Shown in pieces: positions 32,386 to 41,835 of a stretch of 64,000 bases of DNA. Within the stretch, counting starts at the first letter, position 1; each line of letters begins with the position of its first letter. The position numbers were made by a program, and so were the translations under genes. The notes beneath the pieces were generated by a model. It saw only the letters and a list, made by a program, of their open reading frames with translations. It was not told the DNA's origin and made no database searches. The DNA comes from Palsa-147 sp049279675 (lineage in GTDB: Bacteria > Acidobacteriota > Terriglobia > Acidiferrales > UBA7541), in assembly GCA_049279675.1 (NCBI GenBank), contig JBAPOP010000130.1, positions 1 to 64,000 on the forward strand, given 5' to 3'.

Positions 32386-33773
32386 TTTTTCTCGTCGTTT
32401 GGTTGCACGGAGTTAGATGCAGTCTCAGGGGCTGCGGCTGGCTTCTTTTGTATCTTTCGAAGCTGCGCGAGACGCTCCTGGACGCGCGCTTCGAATCCCT
32501 CGTGCGTCGGATGGTAGTACGTGCGGCCGGCGAGACTATCGGGCAGGCACTGCATGTCGGTCACTTTTTCCTCGAATTGGTGCGCGTACTGATATCCCTC
32601 GCCATATCCGATATGACGCATCAATCCTGTCACCGCGTTGCGTAGATGAAGCGGAACGGGCTCTGCCACCGTGCGTTCGAGATCCTGCTGCACCGCGCCG
32701 TAAGCTGTGTAAAGCGCATTTGATTTCGGAGCTAGCGCGAGGTAGACGGCTGCTTCGCCGAGCGCGAGATACCCCTCGGGCGGGCCGATGAATTCGAATG
32801 CGTCCTTCGCGGCGAGCGTCATGCGCAACGCGTTCGGGTCGGCGAGGCCGATATCTTCGCTCGCCATTCGAACCATGCGCCGTGCGAGATACATCGGGTC
32901 TTCGCCCGATTCGATCATGCGCGCCAGCCAGTAGAGCGAAGCATCGGGATCGGAATTGCGCACGGATTTGTGCAGCGCGGAGATGAGATTGTAGTGCTCT
33001 TCGCCGGCCTTGTCGTATGGCAGGAGTTTCTTCTGGAGAACATCTTCGAGCAACGCCGTCGTGAGCTCGAGCTGTCCTTCGGAGTCAGGAGTAGCTCCGC
33101 GCACGAGCGCTTCGAGAGTGTTATAGGCCGCGCGAGCATCGCCATTTGCGACAATTGAAATCCGCTCGAGAATTTCGGGCGTCGCGACGATTTTTTCCTT
33201 GCCGAGGCCGCGCTCGGAGTCGGAAAGCGCGCGCTGGAGCAGTCCCACGATCTGTCCGGTCGTGAGCGCATGGAGAATGTAAACCTTCATGCGCGAAAGA
33301 AGCGGCGAGATGACTTCGAAAGACGGATTCTCCGTTGTCGCGCCGATGAGCGTGATGCTGCCGGATTCGACGTGCGGTAGAAACGCGTCCTGCTGGGCTT
33401 TGTTGAAGCGATGCACTTCGTCAACGAACACCACGGTGCGCCGGCCATAATTCCGCGTGCGCTCGGCCTCGGTCATTACCTGCTTGATTTCCTTGATTCC
33501 AGACGTGACGGCGCTGAATGGGATGAACTCAGAGCGCGTGTGGTGAGCGATGATTCGCGCGAGCGTCGTCTTGCCGCATCCGGGCGGTCCCCAGAAGAGC
33601 ATCGAGCCGATATCGTCGCGCTCGATCTGCAGCCGCAGCGGCTTGCCGGGAGCGAGGAGATCTTCCTGGCCGACGACTTCATCGAGCGTGCGCGGGCGCA
33701 TGCGATCGGCCAGAGGACGCGGCCCGGCGCTTTCTTCCTGTGGCTGGACGGCTTGAAAAAGTCCCACGCTCAT
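32382..33773 (-). CDS. rarA: Replication-associated recombination protein A
   Basis: A 463-residue AAA+ ATPase of the RarA/MgsA/WRNIP1 family that acts at stalled replication forks. Walker A (FWGPPGCGKTTLAR), Walker B (VVFVDEVHRFNKAQQD), sensor-1 (GATTENPSFEV) and the C-terminal clamp-loader-like domain with MARRMVRMASEDIGLADP and the MPECL-like MQCLPDSLAGRTYYHPT are all visible. Start overlaps the upstream methyltransferase stop by four bases and its stop overlaps the next gene, so the three genes form one tightly coupled operon. Assignment is secure. Confidence 0.94.
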   Translation of the reverse strand: MSVGLFQAVQPQEESAGPRPLADRMRPRTLDEVVGQEDLLAPGKPLRLQIERDDIGSMLFWGPPGCGKTTLARIIAHHTRSEFIPFSAVTSGIKEIKQVMTEAERTRNYGRRTVVFVDEVHRFNKAQQDAFLPHVESGSITLIGATTENPSFEVISPLLSRMKVYILHALTTGQIVGLLQRALSDSERGLGKEKIVATPEILERISIVANGDARAAYNTLEALVRGATPDSEGQLELTTALLEDVLQKKLLPYDKAGEEHYNLISALHKSVRNSDPDASLYWLARMIESGEDPMYLARRMVRMASEDIGLADPNALRMTLAAKDAFEFIGPPEGYLALGEAAVYLALAPKSNALYTAYGAVQQDLERTVAEPVPLHLRNAVTGLMRHIGYGEGYQYAHQFEEKVTDMQCLPDSLAGRTYYHPTHEGFEARVQERLAQLRKIQKKPAAAPETASNSVQPNDEKK

Positions 33774-34651
33774 CCTCGCTCAGTGCCGGTCTCATTACGT
33801 TGTCGCGCGGCTTCGTAGAGAATTACAGATGCCGCGACTCCCGCATTGAGTGAATCAACGCCCGAGGCCATCGGAATCGCGAAGAGCCCATCGGCAGACC
33901 GTTCGACTTCTGGCGGCAGCCCCGCGCCTTCGTTGCCGATGAAAATCGCGCACGAATCGCGCAAGTCGGATAGCACTTTGCCCGCTGCGCCACTTTCCTT
34001 CGACGACGCGGCGAGAATTCTCAAGCCGGCCACGCGAAGTTGCGCCATCGCGACGGCGGGCGCAATCCCTCGCAGAATTGGCAGCCGCAGCGCGGAGCCT
34101 GCAGATGCGCGCAGCGCTTTCGACGACCAGGGATCGGCAGTCCCTTTCGTCGCGACAAGACCCGTCGCGCCAAAAGCTTCGGCCGAGCGCACCGCTGTCC
34201 CAACGTTTCCCGGATCCTGCACGCCTACGAGCACGACGACGAGGGGCGCGCCATCGCGGACGAGATCGTCAAATGCCCATTCGCGCGGCCGGACGAGCGC
34301 GGCGATACCTTGCGGATGTTCGGTGCCGGCAACGCTTTGAAACAGCCGCGCCGAAATCTTAAGAATGCGCACCGACCGTCGCGATTCTTCGGGCCATGTC
34401 TCAAGGGCCTTATCGCCGTCGGGGCTGGTGAGAAGTGTTTCAATATCAAGTCCCGAGCGCAGCGCCTCTTCGACGAGGTGCGGCCCTTCGAGGCCGATCA
34501 ATCCCTCTTCAGGCAGGTAGCCCTGGCGGAGCGCCGCGCGGAAAATCTTGAGCCACCGATTGTCGCGGCTTTCGATTGTTTCGATGCGAGCCGGAACTCG
34601 AGGCTTCGCAGGAGTTTTCGGTGCGGCGCTCGTTGCTTCGCGTGCCATCAA
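33770..34651 (-). CDS. SpoU/TrmH-family RNA methyltransferase
   Basis: A 293-residue SPOUT methyltransferase that 2'-O-methylates a ribose in tRNA or rRNA using S-adenosylmethionine. The N-terminal substrate-binding domain (EGLIGLEGPHLVEEALRSG) is followed by the trefoil-knot motifs: VQDPGNVGTAVRSAEAFGA (motif 1 with Asn and Arg), IFIGNEGAGLPPE (motif 2) and IPMASGVDSLNAGVAASVIL (motif 3). The set is complete. Target nucleotide cannot be told. A short Pro/Ala/Lys N-terminal extension precedes it. First gene of the operon with rarA. Confidence 0.9.
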   Translation of the reverse strand: MMAREATSAAPKTPAKPRVPARIETIESRDNRWLKIFRAALRQGYLPEEGLIGLEGPHLVEEALRSGLDIETLLTSPDGDKALETWPEESRRSVRILKISARLFQSVAGTEHPQGIAALVRPREWAFDDLVRDGAPLVVVLVGVQDPGNVGTAVRSAEAFGATGLVATKGTADPWSSKALRASAGSALRLPILRGIAPAVAMAQLRVAGLRILAASSKESGAAGKVLSDLRDSCAIFIGNEGAGLPPEVERSADGLFAIPMASGVDSLNAGVAASVILYEAARQRNETGTERG

Positions 34652-34730
34652 TTCGAGACTAACAAACGCTGCAATCGCCGTAAAGCGTGGGGCCCGGATG
34701 TCTCAGTTGCCCGGGTCTCGCTGCAAGAAA

Positions 34731-34755
34731 TCGCGGGCAAGATGCCCGCGCCACG
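34731..34755 (-). repeat. REP-like palindrome (GTGG head), family A
   Basis: Minus strand: GTGG then arms CGCGGGC / GCCCGCG. Matches the copy at 1058-1082 at 23 of 25 positions over a distance of 33.7 kb. Sits in the divergent gap between the methyltransferase and tsaC. Confidence 0.6.
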
Positions 34756-34842
34756 ATAGACACTCCGGCATCTTGCACGGCCCGCAAAGGCTGTGATAGC
34801 GTGCCGCGATGTCCCTAGCGCAACCCACAGTGAGTCAGCACT

Positions 34843-35481
34843 TTGCCTTCTGAAATCTTAAAAATTTCGTCGGACGCACCCGAGCGGCAGGTCGTTGACT
34901 ATGCTGCGAACTACATCGTGCGAGGGGGCGTTGTCGCGGTGCCGACGGACACATTCTACGGCCTGTCCGCGGATCCCTTTAATCTTGCCGCGATCGGCCG
35001 CGTTTACGAAATCAAGGGCCGGCCCGAATCGAAGGCGCTGCCGATCCTCGTTAGCTCAGTGGAACAAGCCGTTTCGCTCGTTCGCGACGTGCCGGATAGT
35101 TTTCTAACTCTCGCGAATAAATTTTGGCCGGGCGCCCTGACGATCGTTCTTGAAGCGACCCACCGCATCCCGCTGAAAGTCACCGGCAATACGGGACGCG
35201 TGGCGCTCCGCTGGGCGAATTCGAAAGTGGCGTGCGAAATCATCAATGCCGTCGGCGGGCCGATCACGGGGACGAGCGCCAATCTCACGGGGATGCCCGC
35301 GTGTACAAACGCCGCAGATTTGATTATTCAACTTGGCGACCGGCTGCCGCTCATTCTGGATTCCGGCGACACGCGCGCCGTGGTGCCTTCCACAATCGTT
35401 CGCCTCGAGGGCGACGAGTGGATGATCATTCGCGAAGGCGCCATCGCCGAGAACGATATTCAGAAGACTCTCGCCGCCTGA
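34843..35481 (+). CDS. tsaC: L-threonylcarbamoyladenylate synthase
   Basis: A 212-residue YrdC/Sua5-type enzyme that makes threonylcarbamoyl-AMP from threonine, bicarbonate and ATP, the first step of t6A formation at position 37 of ANN-decoding tRNAs. The YrdC fold is seen in GGVVAVPTDTFYGLSADP, the basic KGRPESKALPILVS, KFWPGALTIVLEA and the SxN loop GTSANLTG. It lacks the extra Sua5 C-terminal domain. TTG 34843 starts the protein at the usual distance from the first strand. Single gene; the rest of the t6A set is not in the window. Confidence 0.9.
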   Translation: MPSEILKISSDAPERQVVDYAANYIVRGGVVAVPTDTFYGLSADPFNLAAIGRVYEIKGRPESKALPILVSSVEQAVSLVRDVPDSFLTLANKFWPGALTIVLEATHRIPLKVTGNTGRVALRWANSKVACEIINAVGGPITGTSANLTGMPACTNAADLIIQLGDRLPLILDSGDTRAVVPSTIVRLEGDEWMIIREGAIAENDIQKTLAA

Positions 35482-35519
35482 TTTCGCCGCATCAGCTGTG
35501 CGCGCGAATATTTTTCCAA

Positions 35520-37073
35520 TCACTTCGAGCTGTACCCCATCGTTTGCAGAAAACCGTAATCTCCCGTCGGTGATAGCGGCCCGATCTGCAAGCGGTCGCG
35601 ATAGACGCACACATTATCCACATACCACAAATTGATATAGGGCAGCTCGTCGGCGACGATCCGCTGCACATCGAAAAGAATCGTGCGGCGCTTTTCGCGG
35701 TCGAGTTCGACGCGCGCGCGATCGAGCAGGGCATCGAGCTGCGGATTCGCGAAATGGCCGCGGTTCGCGCCGTTCGGCGGAAACCTGCGCGAGCCGAAAA
35801 CAAATTCGAACATGTCGGGGTCGTTGTTTCCGCCCACCCACCGCTGTGTGTAGAGCTGAAAGCTGCCGTGCGCGATATCGGAATTGAAAGTCGCGGATTC
35901 CTGTGGGCGCAATTCGAGCGCCACACCGATGCGTTTCCACTGCTCCTGCAAAACTTCCGAATAGAGCCGCGTGGATTCGTCGGTGGAAGATTTGAGGCTG
36001 AGATGGAAGCGCACGCCATCCTTGCCGCGCGGCAAGCCGGCGGCGTCGAGCAACGATTCAGCGCGCGCGGGATCGTAGGCGTACGTCGCAACGTCGCCAT
36101 CGTAGGCCCAATGATTCGGCGGCAAAAGGCTTGACGCAAGACGCGCCTGCCCGCGCAGCAAATATTTGATGATTGTCTCGCGGTCCGTCGCGAACGCCAG
36201 CGCGCGGCGGACATCGCGTTTCGAAAGTAACGGATCTTGAAAATTGAACGCAATATAGGCGAGCGACGTGCCGGGCTCTTCGTCAACCTTAAGTCCGGCG
36301 TACTTTCCTAGCGCGACGACCATGTCCGGCGCGAGCGAATCGAGCGCAACGTCTGCTGAACCTTTTCGCAGTTCCAACGCACGAACCATCGCATCGGGAA
36401 CGATCCGGAATCGCACCTGCGAAATCTTCGGGATCGTCCCGAAATATTCCGGATTGCTCGCGAGAACCACTTCCAAATCAGGTTCGAGACTCACGAAACG
36501 AAATGGGCCCGTGCCGATGGGATGCTGCGCGAGTTCCGCGCCGGACCCCCGCGGGACGATTCCGATTCCGGGGCGCGATAGATTCCACAAGAACGATGCG
36601 TAAGGCTCACGAAGGTGAAAAATAATTGTCGCGTCATCGGGCGCCGAGACGGATTCCACCATGCGAAACGATCCTCGCTTCGGCGTCTTGATTTGGCCGA
36701 TAAGAATGGAATCGAAAGTGAATTTTACGTCGGCGGAAGTCAGCGATGCGCCATTGTGAAATTTGACTCCGCGGCGCAGATGAAAAATGTACGTCTCCGC
36801 GTCTGGCGTATCCCAGCTCTCGGCAAGATCGGGAACGATATTCATGTTCGCGTCGTGCGCGACGAGGCTGCTGTAAATCAGATCGTGTAGATGCTGCGAC
36901 CACGCGTCCGTGCCGATGCGCGGATCGAGATTTACTGGAGCGGACTCAATGAGGAAATTGACACTGTCCGACGGTGTCGCGCTGGAATGGCCGGCGCATC
37001 CGACTGCCGAAATTACGGCAAACGCTAGTAAAGCGGCGACGATGCCACAGCCGCGACTAACGCGGCGGCGCAT
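35520..37073 (-). CDS. ABC-transporter solute-binding protein, family 5 (peptide type)
   Basis: A 517-residue family-5 substrate-binding lipoprotein. A signal with lipobox SAVGC (Cys26) anchors it to a membrane; the body shows LDPRIGTDAWSQHLHDLIYS, YIFHLRRGVKFHNGASLTSADVKFTFDSI and a typical two-lobe length. Such proteins bind oligopeptides, nickel or sugars and hand them to a permease. No permease or ATPase gene is adjacent. It overlaps the end of anmK by 17 bases, so the peptide cargo might be cell-wall fragments, which is an inference from position only. Confidence 0.9.
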   Translation of the reverse strand: MRRRVSRGCGIVAALLAFAVISAVGCAGHSSATPSDSVNFLIESAPVNLDPRIGTDAWSQHLHDLIYSSLVAHDANMNIVPDLAESWDTPDAETYIFHLRRGVKFHNGASLTSADVKFTFDSILIGQIKTPKRGSFRMVESVSAPDDATIIFHLREPYASFLWNLSRPGIGIVPRGSGAELAQHPIGTGPFRFVSLEPDLEVVLASNPEYFGTIPKISQVRFRIVPDAMVRALELRKGSADVALDSLAPDMVVALGKYAGLKVDEEPGTSLAYIAFNFQDPLLSKRDVRRALAFATDRETIIKYLLRGQARLASSLLPPNHWAYDGDVATYAYDPARAESLLDAAGLPRGKDGVRFHLSLKSSTDESTRLYSEVLQEQWKRIGVALELRPQESATFNSDIAHGSFQLYTQRWVGGNNDPDMFEFVFGSRRFPPNGANRGHFANPQLDALLDRARVELDREKRRTILFDVQRIVADELPYINLWYVDNVCVYRDRLQIGPLSPTGDYGFLQTMGYSSK

Positions 37074-38256
37074 AGCTCACCTTTCCGAGAATCGCGGGCC
37101 GCCTCGCGCCTGTTGCCGACGGAAGATTGTTCGTCCGTCCGTGAAACGCTTCGTACGCCAGAATCGCAAACGCGAACGCCTCTTTCGCCGCCGATGGCAC
37201 GCCGAATTCATCGGAAGTGCGCACAGCAACGCCGGGCAGCGACGCGGCGAGTTGCGCCATGATTAAAGGATTCTGCGTTCCGCCTCCCGAGACAATCAAT
37301 TCGTGAAATCTCGCGCGCGGAAAGATAAACCTGTGAAACGCATCGGCGATTGAGAGAGGGCCGAGCAGCGTTGCCGTCCGGACAAGGTCGTCGGGCGTCG
37401 CGCGATGGGCTTTGCCCAAGCGAATTACGCGTTCGGCGAATACTTCGCCAAACTGTTCGCGCCCCGCGGATTTCGGCGGCTTGATTTGGAAATATCGATC
37501 GGAAAGCAGTTTGTCGAGCAGGCGCGGGACCGATTTCCCGGCGAGGGCGCGTCGCGCGTCGCGGTCAAACGTCTCACGCCCCCGCGTGAAGTGCCGAACG
37601 AGAGCGTCAATCACCATGTTGCCGGGACCCGTGTCGAAGGCAAAACAATCGCTGCTTTTTGCGGCGGCGGGAATTACGGTGACGTTCGCAATTCCACCAA
37701 TATTGAGTGCAACTCGTCCCAACTTCGCATCGCGAAACAGCGCGTAATCCACAAACGGAACGAGCGGCGCGCCCTGACCGCCAACCGCCATATCGGCCGG
37801 ACGAAAATCCGCGATCGCCGTAATTCCGGTTCGCGCGGCGATCACCGCTGCTTCACCAATCTGCATCGTGGACGCGACGCCTCCGACGCCGGGAAACTTC
37901 GAAGCTCGACCTTGATGATAGATCGTCTGCCCGTGCGACCCGATGAGAGCGATCTTTCGCGGCGCGATTCGAAATTCACGGCACGCCGCCAGCGCCGCGC
38001 GCGCAAAAAGTTCGCCAAGCGCAAAATTGAGTCGGCTGATTTCCGCGGAGCTTGCAGCCTCGATATTTGCGATCCTAAGAATTTCCTCTCGCACGGCACG
38101 CGGATACGGGACAGCATAAAATCCCGCAAGCCGCGCGGAAAGATTTGGCGGCGCGCCGGAAATCCGGGCTAGCGCGATATCAATCCCGTCCGCCGACGTC
38201 CCCGACATCAAGCCGAGCACATATTGAGATTGGCTTTTTGCGCGTCCGCGATTCAT
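37057..38256 (-). CDS. anmK: Anhydro-N-acetylmuramic acid kinase
   Basis: A 399-residue sugar kinase that opens the 1,6-anhydro bond of anhMurNAc from recycled cell wall and phosphorylates it to MurNAc-6-phosphate. Motifs: GLMSGTSADGIDIAL (ATP phosphate 1), IGSHGQTIYHQ, DFRPADMAVGGQGAPLVPF (sugar and catalytic Asp region), NIGGIANVTV and FDTGPGNMVIDA. All are present. It begins by overlapping the mutS stop by four bases and ends overlapping the binding-protein gene, so the three are probably one transcript. MurQ is not in the window. Confidence 0.93.
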   Translation of the reverse strand: MNRGRAKSQSQYVLGLMSGTSADGIDIALARISGAPPNLSARLAGFYAVPYPRAVREEILRIANIEAASSAEISRLNFALGELFARAALAACREFRIAPRKIALIGSHGQTIYHQGRASKFPGVGGVASTMQIGEAAVIAARTGITAIADFRPADMAVGGQGAPLVPFVDYALFRDAKLGRVALNIGGIANVTVIPAAAKSSDCFAFDTGPGNMVIDALVRHFTRGRETFDRDARRALAGKSVPRLLDKLLSDRYFQIKPPKSAGREQFGEVFAERVIRLGKAHRATPDDLVRTATLLGPLSIADAFHRFIFPRARFHELIVSGGGTQNPLIMAQLAASLPGVAVRTSDEFGVPSAAKEAFAFAILAYEAFHGRTNNLPSATGARRPAILGKVSYAPPR

Positions 38257-40946
38257 AGAAGTTGTTTCTTCAGTGTCGCGAGAAGATTGAGTGCTTCAAG
38301 CGGCTTCAAGTTGTCGAGGTCCGCTTGCCGCAGCGCGTCGATCACAGATTGGTCAATCGGCGTGAACATTGGCGACTGCGTTGGCGCCGCGGCGCCCGGA
38401 GTCAATTCCTCGCTGAGTTTATGTTCGCTCGTCTCGTGGCGCTTCAGAACTTCGCGCGCCCGTTCGATAACCGACGGCGGAAGCCCCGCGAGCCGTGCGA
38501 CTTCAATTCCGTAACTCTTGTCCGCGCTGCCCGGTTCGACGCGCCGCAAAAAAATAATTTCGCTTCCGGATTCGCGGACGGAAACATGCACGTTGCGCAC
38601 TCCAGGTACGAGCCGTTCGAGCTCCGTCAGCTCATGATAGTGCGTCGCGAATAAAGTGCGCGGCCGCGCGTCGGCTTGTAGCGCTTCCACCACGGCCCAC
38701 GCAATCGAAAGCCCGTCAAACGTCGCCGTTCCGCGCCCGACTTCATCGAGAAGAACGAGGCTCGCCGATGTCGCCGTATTCAAAATCGCCGCGACTTCGC
38801 TCATCTCCACAAGAAATGTCGAGCGCCCTCGCGCGAGATTATCCGACGCGCCGATGCGCGTAAAAATACGATCGGTCAGCGGCAGCTTCGCTTCCACCGC
38901 AGGCACAAACGATCCCATCTGCGCCATGATCACGATCAGCGCGGACTGGCGCAGGTAAGTCGACTTGCCGCCCATGTTCGGCCCAGTGATGAGAAGCAGC
39001 GATTGCGTCTTATCGTCGAGATAGAGGTCGTTGGGCACGAATCGTTCGCCGCGCGTCGCAAGCAGTCGCTCGATCACGGGATGCCTTCCACCCGCGATCA
39101 ATAGCTCGCCGCGCTCGCCCGAATTTTGCTCGGTAAAACTCGGCCGCACGTAATTCTCTGTGGCGGCGAGTCGAGCGAAATTCACGAGGACATCGAGTTG
39201 CGCGACAGCTGACGCCGTTCGCCGAAGGCGCGGAGCTTCGCGCGCGACGCGTTCACGCAGTTCGGCATACAGCCTTCGCTCGATTTCCGAGATTCGCTCG
39301 TCGGCATCGAGCACTTTCCGCTCGTACTCCTTCAGTTCAGTCGAAGTAAAGCGTTCGGCGTTGACGAGAGTCTGCTTGCGATCGTAATCGGCCGGCGCGA
39401 GATGCATATTCGCCTTCGAAATTTCGATGTAATAGCCGAAGACCTGATTGAAGCGGATTTTCAGCGAGGCAATCCCGGTGCGCTTTCGCTCGCGATCCTC
39501 CATCGCGGCAATCACTTGCTTGCTCGTGCGGCTGAGGTCGCGCAGCTCGTCAAGAGCGAGATCGTAGTCGCGGCGAATAATCCCAGGCTCGGTGGCTAGC
39601 GCGGGCGGGTCGTCAGCGATGGCGCGCTCGATGGCCTTGCGCACTTCGGTGAGTTCGTCGAGTTCGGCGTGAAGCCTAGCAATTCGCGCAGATGTCTTCT
39701 GTGAAGCGGGAGAGAGAAACCCACGCAGCACTGGAATTTGATCGAGCGATTTGCGGAGCGCCACGAGATCGCGCGGAGTCGCGATGCCCAGCGTGATCCG
39801 GCTCGTCAGGCGCTCGAGATCGAGCATAGCTTCGAGCGTCCGGTAGATTTCCCCGCGTTCGACCGGCTTCGATTTCAATTCCGCGACGGCATCAAGGCGC
39901 GCTTCGATTTCTTCAAGCGAGATTTCGGGCCGGAGGATCCAGCTTCGCAGCAGGCGCGCGCCCATTCCGGTCGCTGTCTGGTCGAGCGCGAACATCAACG
40001 TCGCCGAGGCATCATCGCCGCTCACGGGCTCGACTAGTTCGAGATTACGTACGGTCACTTGATCGAGCAGAAGCGCGTCCTGCTGCTCGTAATAGCGAAT
40101 GCCATTGAGGTGCTCGAGGCCGCTCAGTGGAGCACGTGCCGACGATTCACCGCCACTCGCGCCATCGCGCGCCACGGCGATAACCGACGTTTCGCGCAAA
40201 TAGTGAACGATTGCGCCTGCCGCGCCGATGGCGTGCGCGTGCTCCGAGAGTCCGAACCCATCAAGCGCGGCCACCCGGAATTGCTGTTCGAGAATTCGAG
40301 CGGCAAAGTCCGGCTGAAAAATGAATTCATCGAGCCGGCTTACGAGCGCGTCGATCCCCGCAAGCTCAGGCGCGCCGGCCGAAGGAAAGAGCGACGCAGG
40401 GCGCGGGAGAAGAATTTCTCGCGGCCGGAGGATGCCGAGTTCGTCGAGAAGGCGATTCTCTGCCGCAGGCCCGGAAAACTCCGTCGCGCGAAAATCGCCG
40501 GTGGAAAGATCCACGTAAGCAAGGCCGATGGTGGCAGCGGCCGCATCGCGGGAAACGGCCGCGAGAAAATTATTCTCTTTCGGATCAACAAGCCCCGGCC
40601 CCGACGCGGTCCCCGGCGTGACCACACGAACCACCTCGCGGCGAACGAGCTTTTTGCCGGGCCCTGCCTCCTCCATCTGGTCGCAAATGGCGACACGCTG
40701 CCCCGCGCGGATGAGCCGCGCGATGTATCCCTCGGCGGCATGGTAGGGAACCCCGCACATCGGAACCGGCTGGCCTTTCTCGCGATTGCGCGCCGTCAAC
40801 ATGATTTGGAGAATCTTGGAAGCCAGAATCGCGTCGTCGAAAAAAAGTTCGTAGAAATCGCCCAGCCGAAAGAGAAGCAGGGCGTGCGGGTGCTGCTTCT
40901 TGATGGCATGATACTGGCGCAGCAGCGGTGTTGCGGGCTCTGTCAT
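38253..40946 (-). CDS. mutS: DNA mismatch repair protein MutS
   Basis: An 897-residue MutS that binds mismatches and signals with ATP. The mismatch-binding N-terminus has LLLFRLGDFYELFFDDA with the Phe-x-Glu wedge (the family's FYE), and the C-terminal ATPase shows TGPNMGGKSTYLRQ (Walker A), LVLLDEVGRGTATFDG (Walker B) and FATHYHEL. A C-terminal helix-turn-helix (VARLAGLPPSVIERAREVL) supports dimer contact. I start at ATG 40946 (MTEPATPLLRQY), the usual MutS beginning; the frame is open to 41003. Divergent from the CYTH gene. Confidence 0.95.
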   Translation of the reverse strand: MTEPATPLLRQYHAIKKQHPHALLLFRLGDFYELFFDDAILASKILQIMLTARNREKGQPVPMCGVPYHAAEGYIARLIRAGQRVAICDQMEEAGPGKKLVRREVVRVVTPGTASGPGLVDPKENNFLAAVSRDAAAATIGLAYVDLSTGDFRATEFSGPAAENRLLDELGILRPREILLPRPASLFPSAGAPELAGIDALVSRLDEFIFQPDFAARILEQQFRVAALDGFGLSEHAHAIGAAGAIVHYLRETSVIAVARDGASGGESSARAPLSGLEHLNGIRYYEQQDALLLDQVTVRNLELVEPVSGDDASATLMFALDQTATGMGARLLRSWILRPEISLEEIEARLDAVAELKSKPVERGEIYRTLEAMLDLERLTSRITLGIATPRDLVALRKSLDQIPVLRGFLSPASQKTSARIARLHAELDELTEVRKAIERAIADDPPALATEPGIIRRDYDLALDELRDLSRTSKQVIAAMEDRERKRTGIASLKIRFNQVFGYYIEISKANMHLAPADYDRKQTLVNAERFTSTELKEYERKVLDADERISEIERRLYAELRERVAREAPRLRRTASAVAQLDVLVNFARLAATENYVRPSFTEQNSGERGELLIAGGRHPVIERLLATRGERFVPNDLYLDDKTQSLLLITGPNMGGKSTYLRQSALIVIMAQMGSFVPAVEAKLPLTDRIFTRIGASDNLARGRSTFLVEMSEVAAILNTATSASLVLLDEVGRGTATFDGLSIAWAVVEALQADARPRTLFATHYHELTELERLVPGVRNVHVSVRESGSEIIFLRRVEPGSADKSYGIEVARLAGLPPSVIERAREVLKRHETSEHKLSEELTPGAAAPTQSPMFTPIDQSVIDALRQADLDNLKPLEALNLLATLKKQLL

Positions 40947-41097
40947 GAATGCAAACTGGCTCCGGAAGCTCACGATTATGTCGGCTGCAATTGCCTTTAG
41001 CAACAGCGTTCACGTAGAGGCACGCGCTCGTTGCTGATCTTCGTCGCAATGTGGCCGAGTCGCGCTCTTGGATTCTGATTCGCGCGGGCGCCGCGAG

Positions 41098-41103
41098 TAT
41101 AAT
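41098..41103 (+). promoter_or_regulatory. Probable -10 box of the CYTH gene
   Basis: A perfect TATAAT that ends 12 bases before ATG 41116, again giving an mRNA with a leader of only about five bases. The -35 region is weak (CTGATT 17 bases upstream). Confidence 0.35.
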
Positions 41104-41115
41104 TGCGCATCGAGA

Positions 41116-41778
41116 ATGGCAAACAACGGCCGGGAGATTGAAGTCAAACTTCGCATCGCGGATCTGAACGCGCTCCGCGCGCAATTGCGCCGCCTCGGAG
41201 CGAAGGCAGCTCCGCGCATATTCGAGCGAAACATTCTCTACGATACGCAGGCCTCCGATTTGCGCGAAACCGGCCGCCTTCTGCGAATCCGCATCAAGAC
41301 GCCGGCACCTGATCGGCGAACTGCCACAAGTGCCGGACGAGCCAAATCCTCAGCACACAAAGCAGCAGAATCGCGTGGCGTTCTAACTTACAAAGCGCCG
41401 GTTGTCCCGTCGCTGGATGTCCGTTTCGCGTCGCGCTACAAGGAAAGGGAAGAGATCGAAATCGAATTCAATCCCGCAGAGAACCTCGAAACAATCTTCG
41501 CCGCGCTCGGCCTCCGTTCCACCTTCCGCTACGAGAAATTTCGCACCAGCTACAGTCTGCGCCGCGTTCCAGGACTGCATCTGGACCTCGATGAAACTCC
41601 GCTCGGCAATTATCTGGAACTCGAAGGCTCTACGGCCGCAATTGATCGCGCCGCCGTGCTCCTCGGATTTTCGCCTCAGGATTACATCACAGCCACCTAT
41701 TGGGACCTCCACGTCGCGGATTCGCGCGGCCGGAATGTCGCACCGGGTGATCTCGTGTTCAAAAATCGAAAAAAATGA
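41116..41778 (+). CDS. CYTH-domain protein (CyaB-like)
   Basis: A 220-residue CYTH (CyaB/thiamine-triphosphatase) protein. The defining ExExK signature is seen at the start as REIEVKLRI; strands with FERNILYDTQASDLRETG, LLRIRIK, and later EEIEIEFNP and LDLDETPLGNYLELEG supply the acidic and basic residues lining the triphosphate tunnel. The family handles organic or inorganic triphosphates (class IV adenylate cyclase, ThTPase, tripolyphosphatase); which applies is unknown. A Lys/Ala-rich insert (TSAGRAKSSAHKAAESRG) extends one loop. ATG 41116 is the start consistent with the signature. Confidence 0.85.
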   Translation: MANNGREIEVKLRIADLNALRAQLRRLGAKAAPRIFERNILYDTQASDLRETGRLLRIRIKTPAPDRRTATSAGRAKSSAHKAAESRGVLTYKAPVVPSLDVRFASRYKEREEIEIEFNPAENLETIFAALGLRSTFRYEKFRTSYSLRRVPGLHLDLDETPLGNYLELEGSTAAIDRAAVLLGFSPQDYITATYWDLHVADSRGRNVAPGDLVFKNRKK

Positions 41779-41835
41779 CGCGCAAGTGCAGTCTTTGCTT
41801 GACAAAGCGAGCATCTGCTCGTAACTAGTGAAGCT

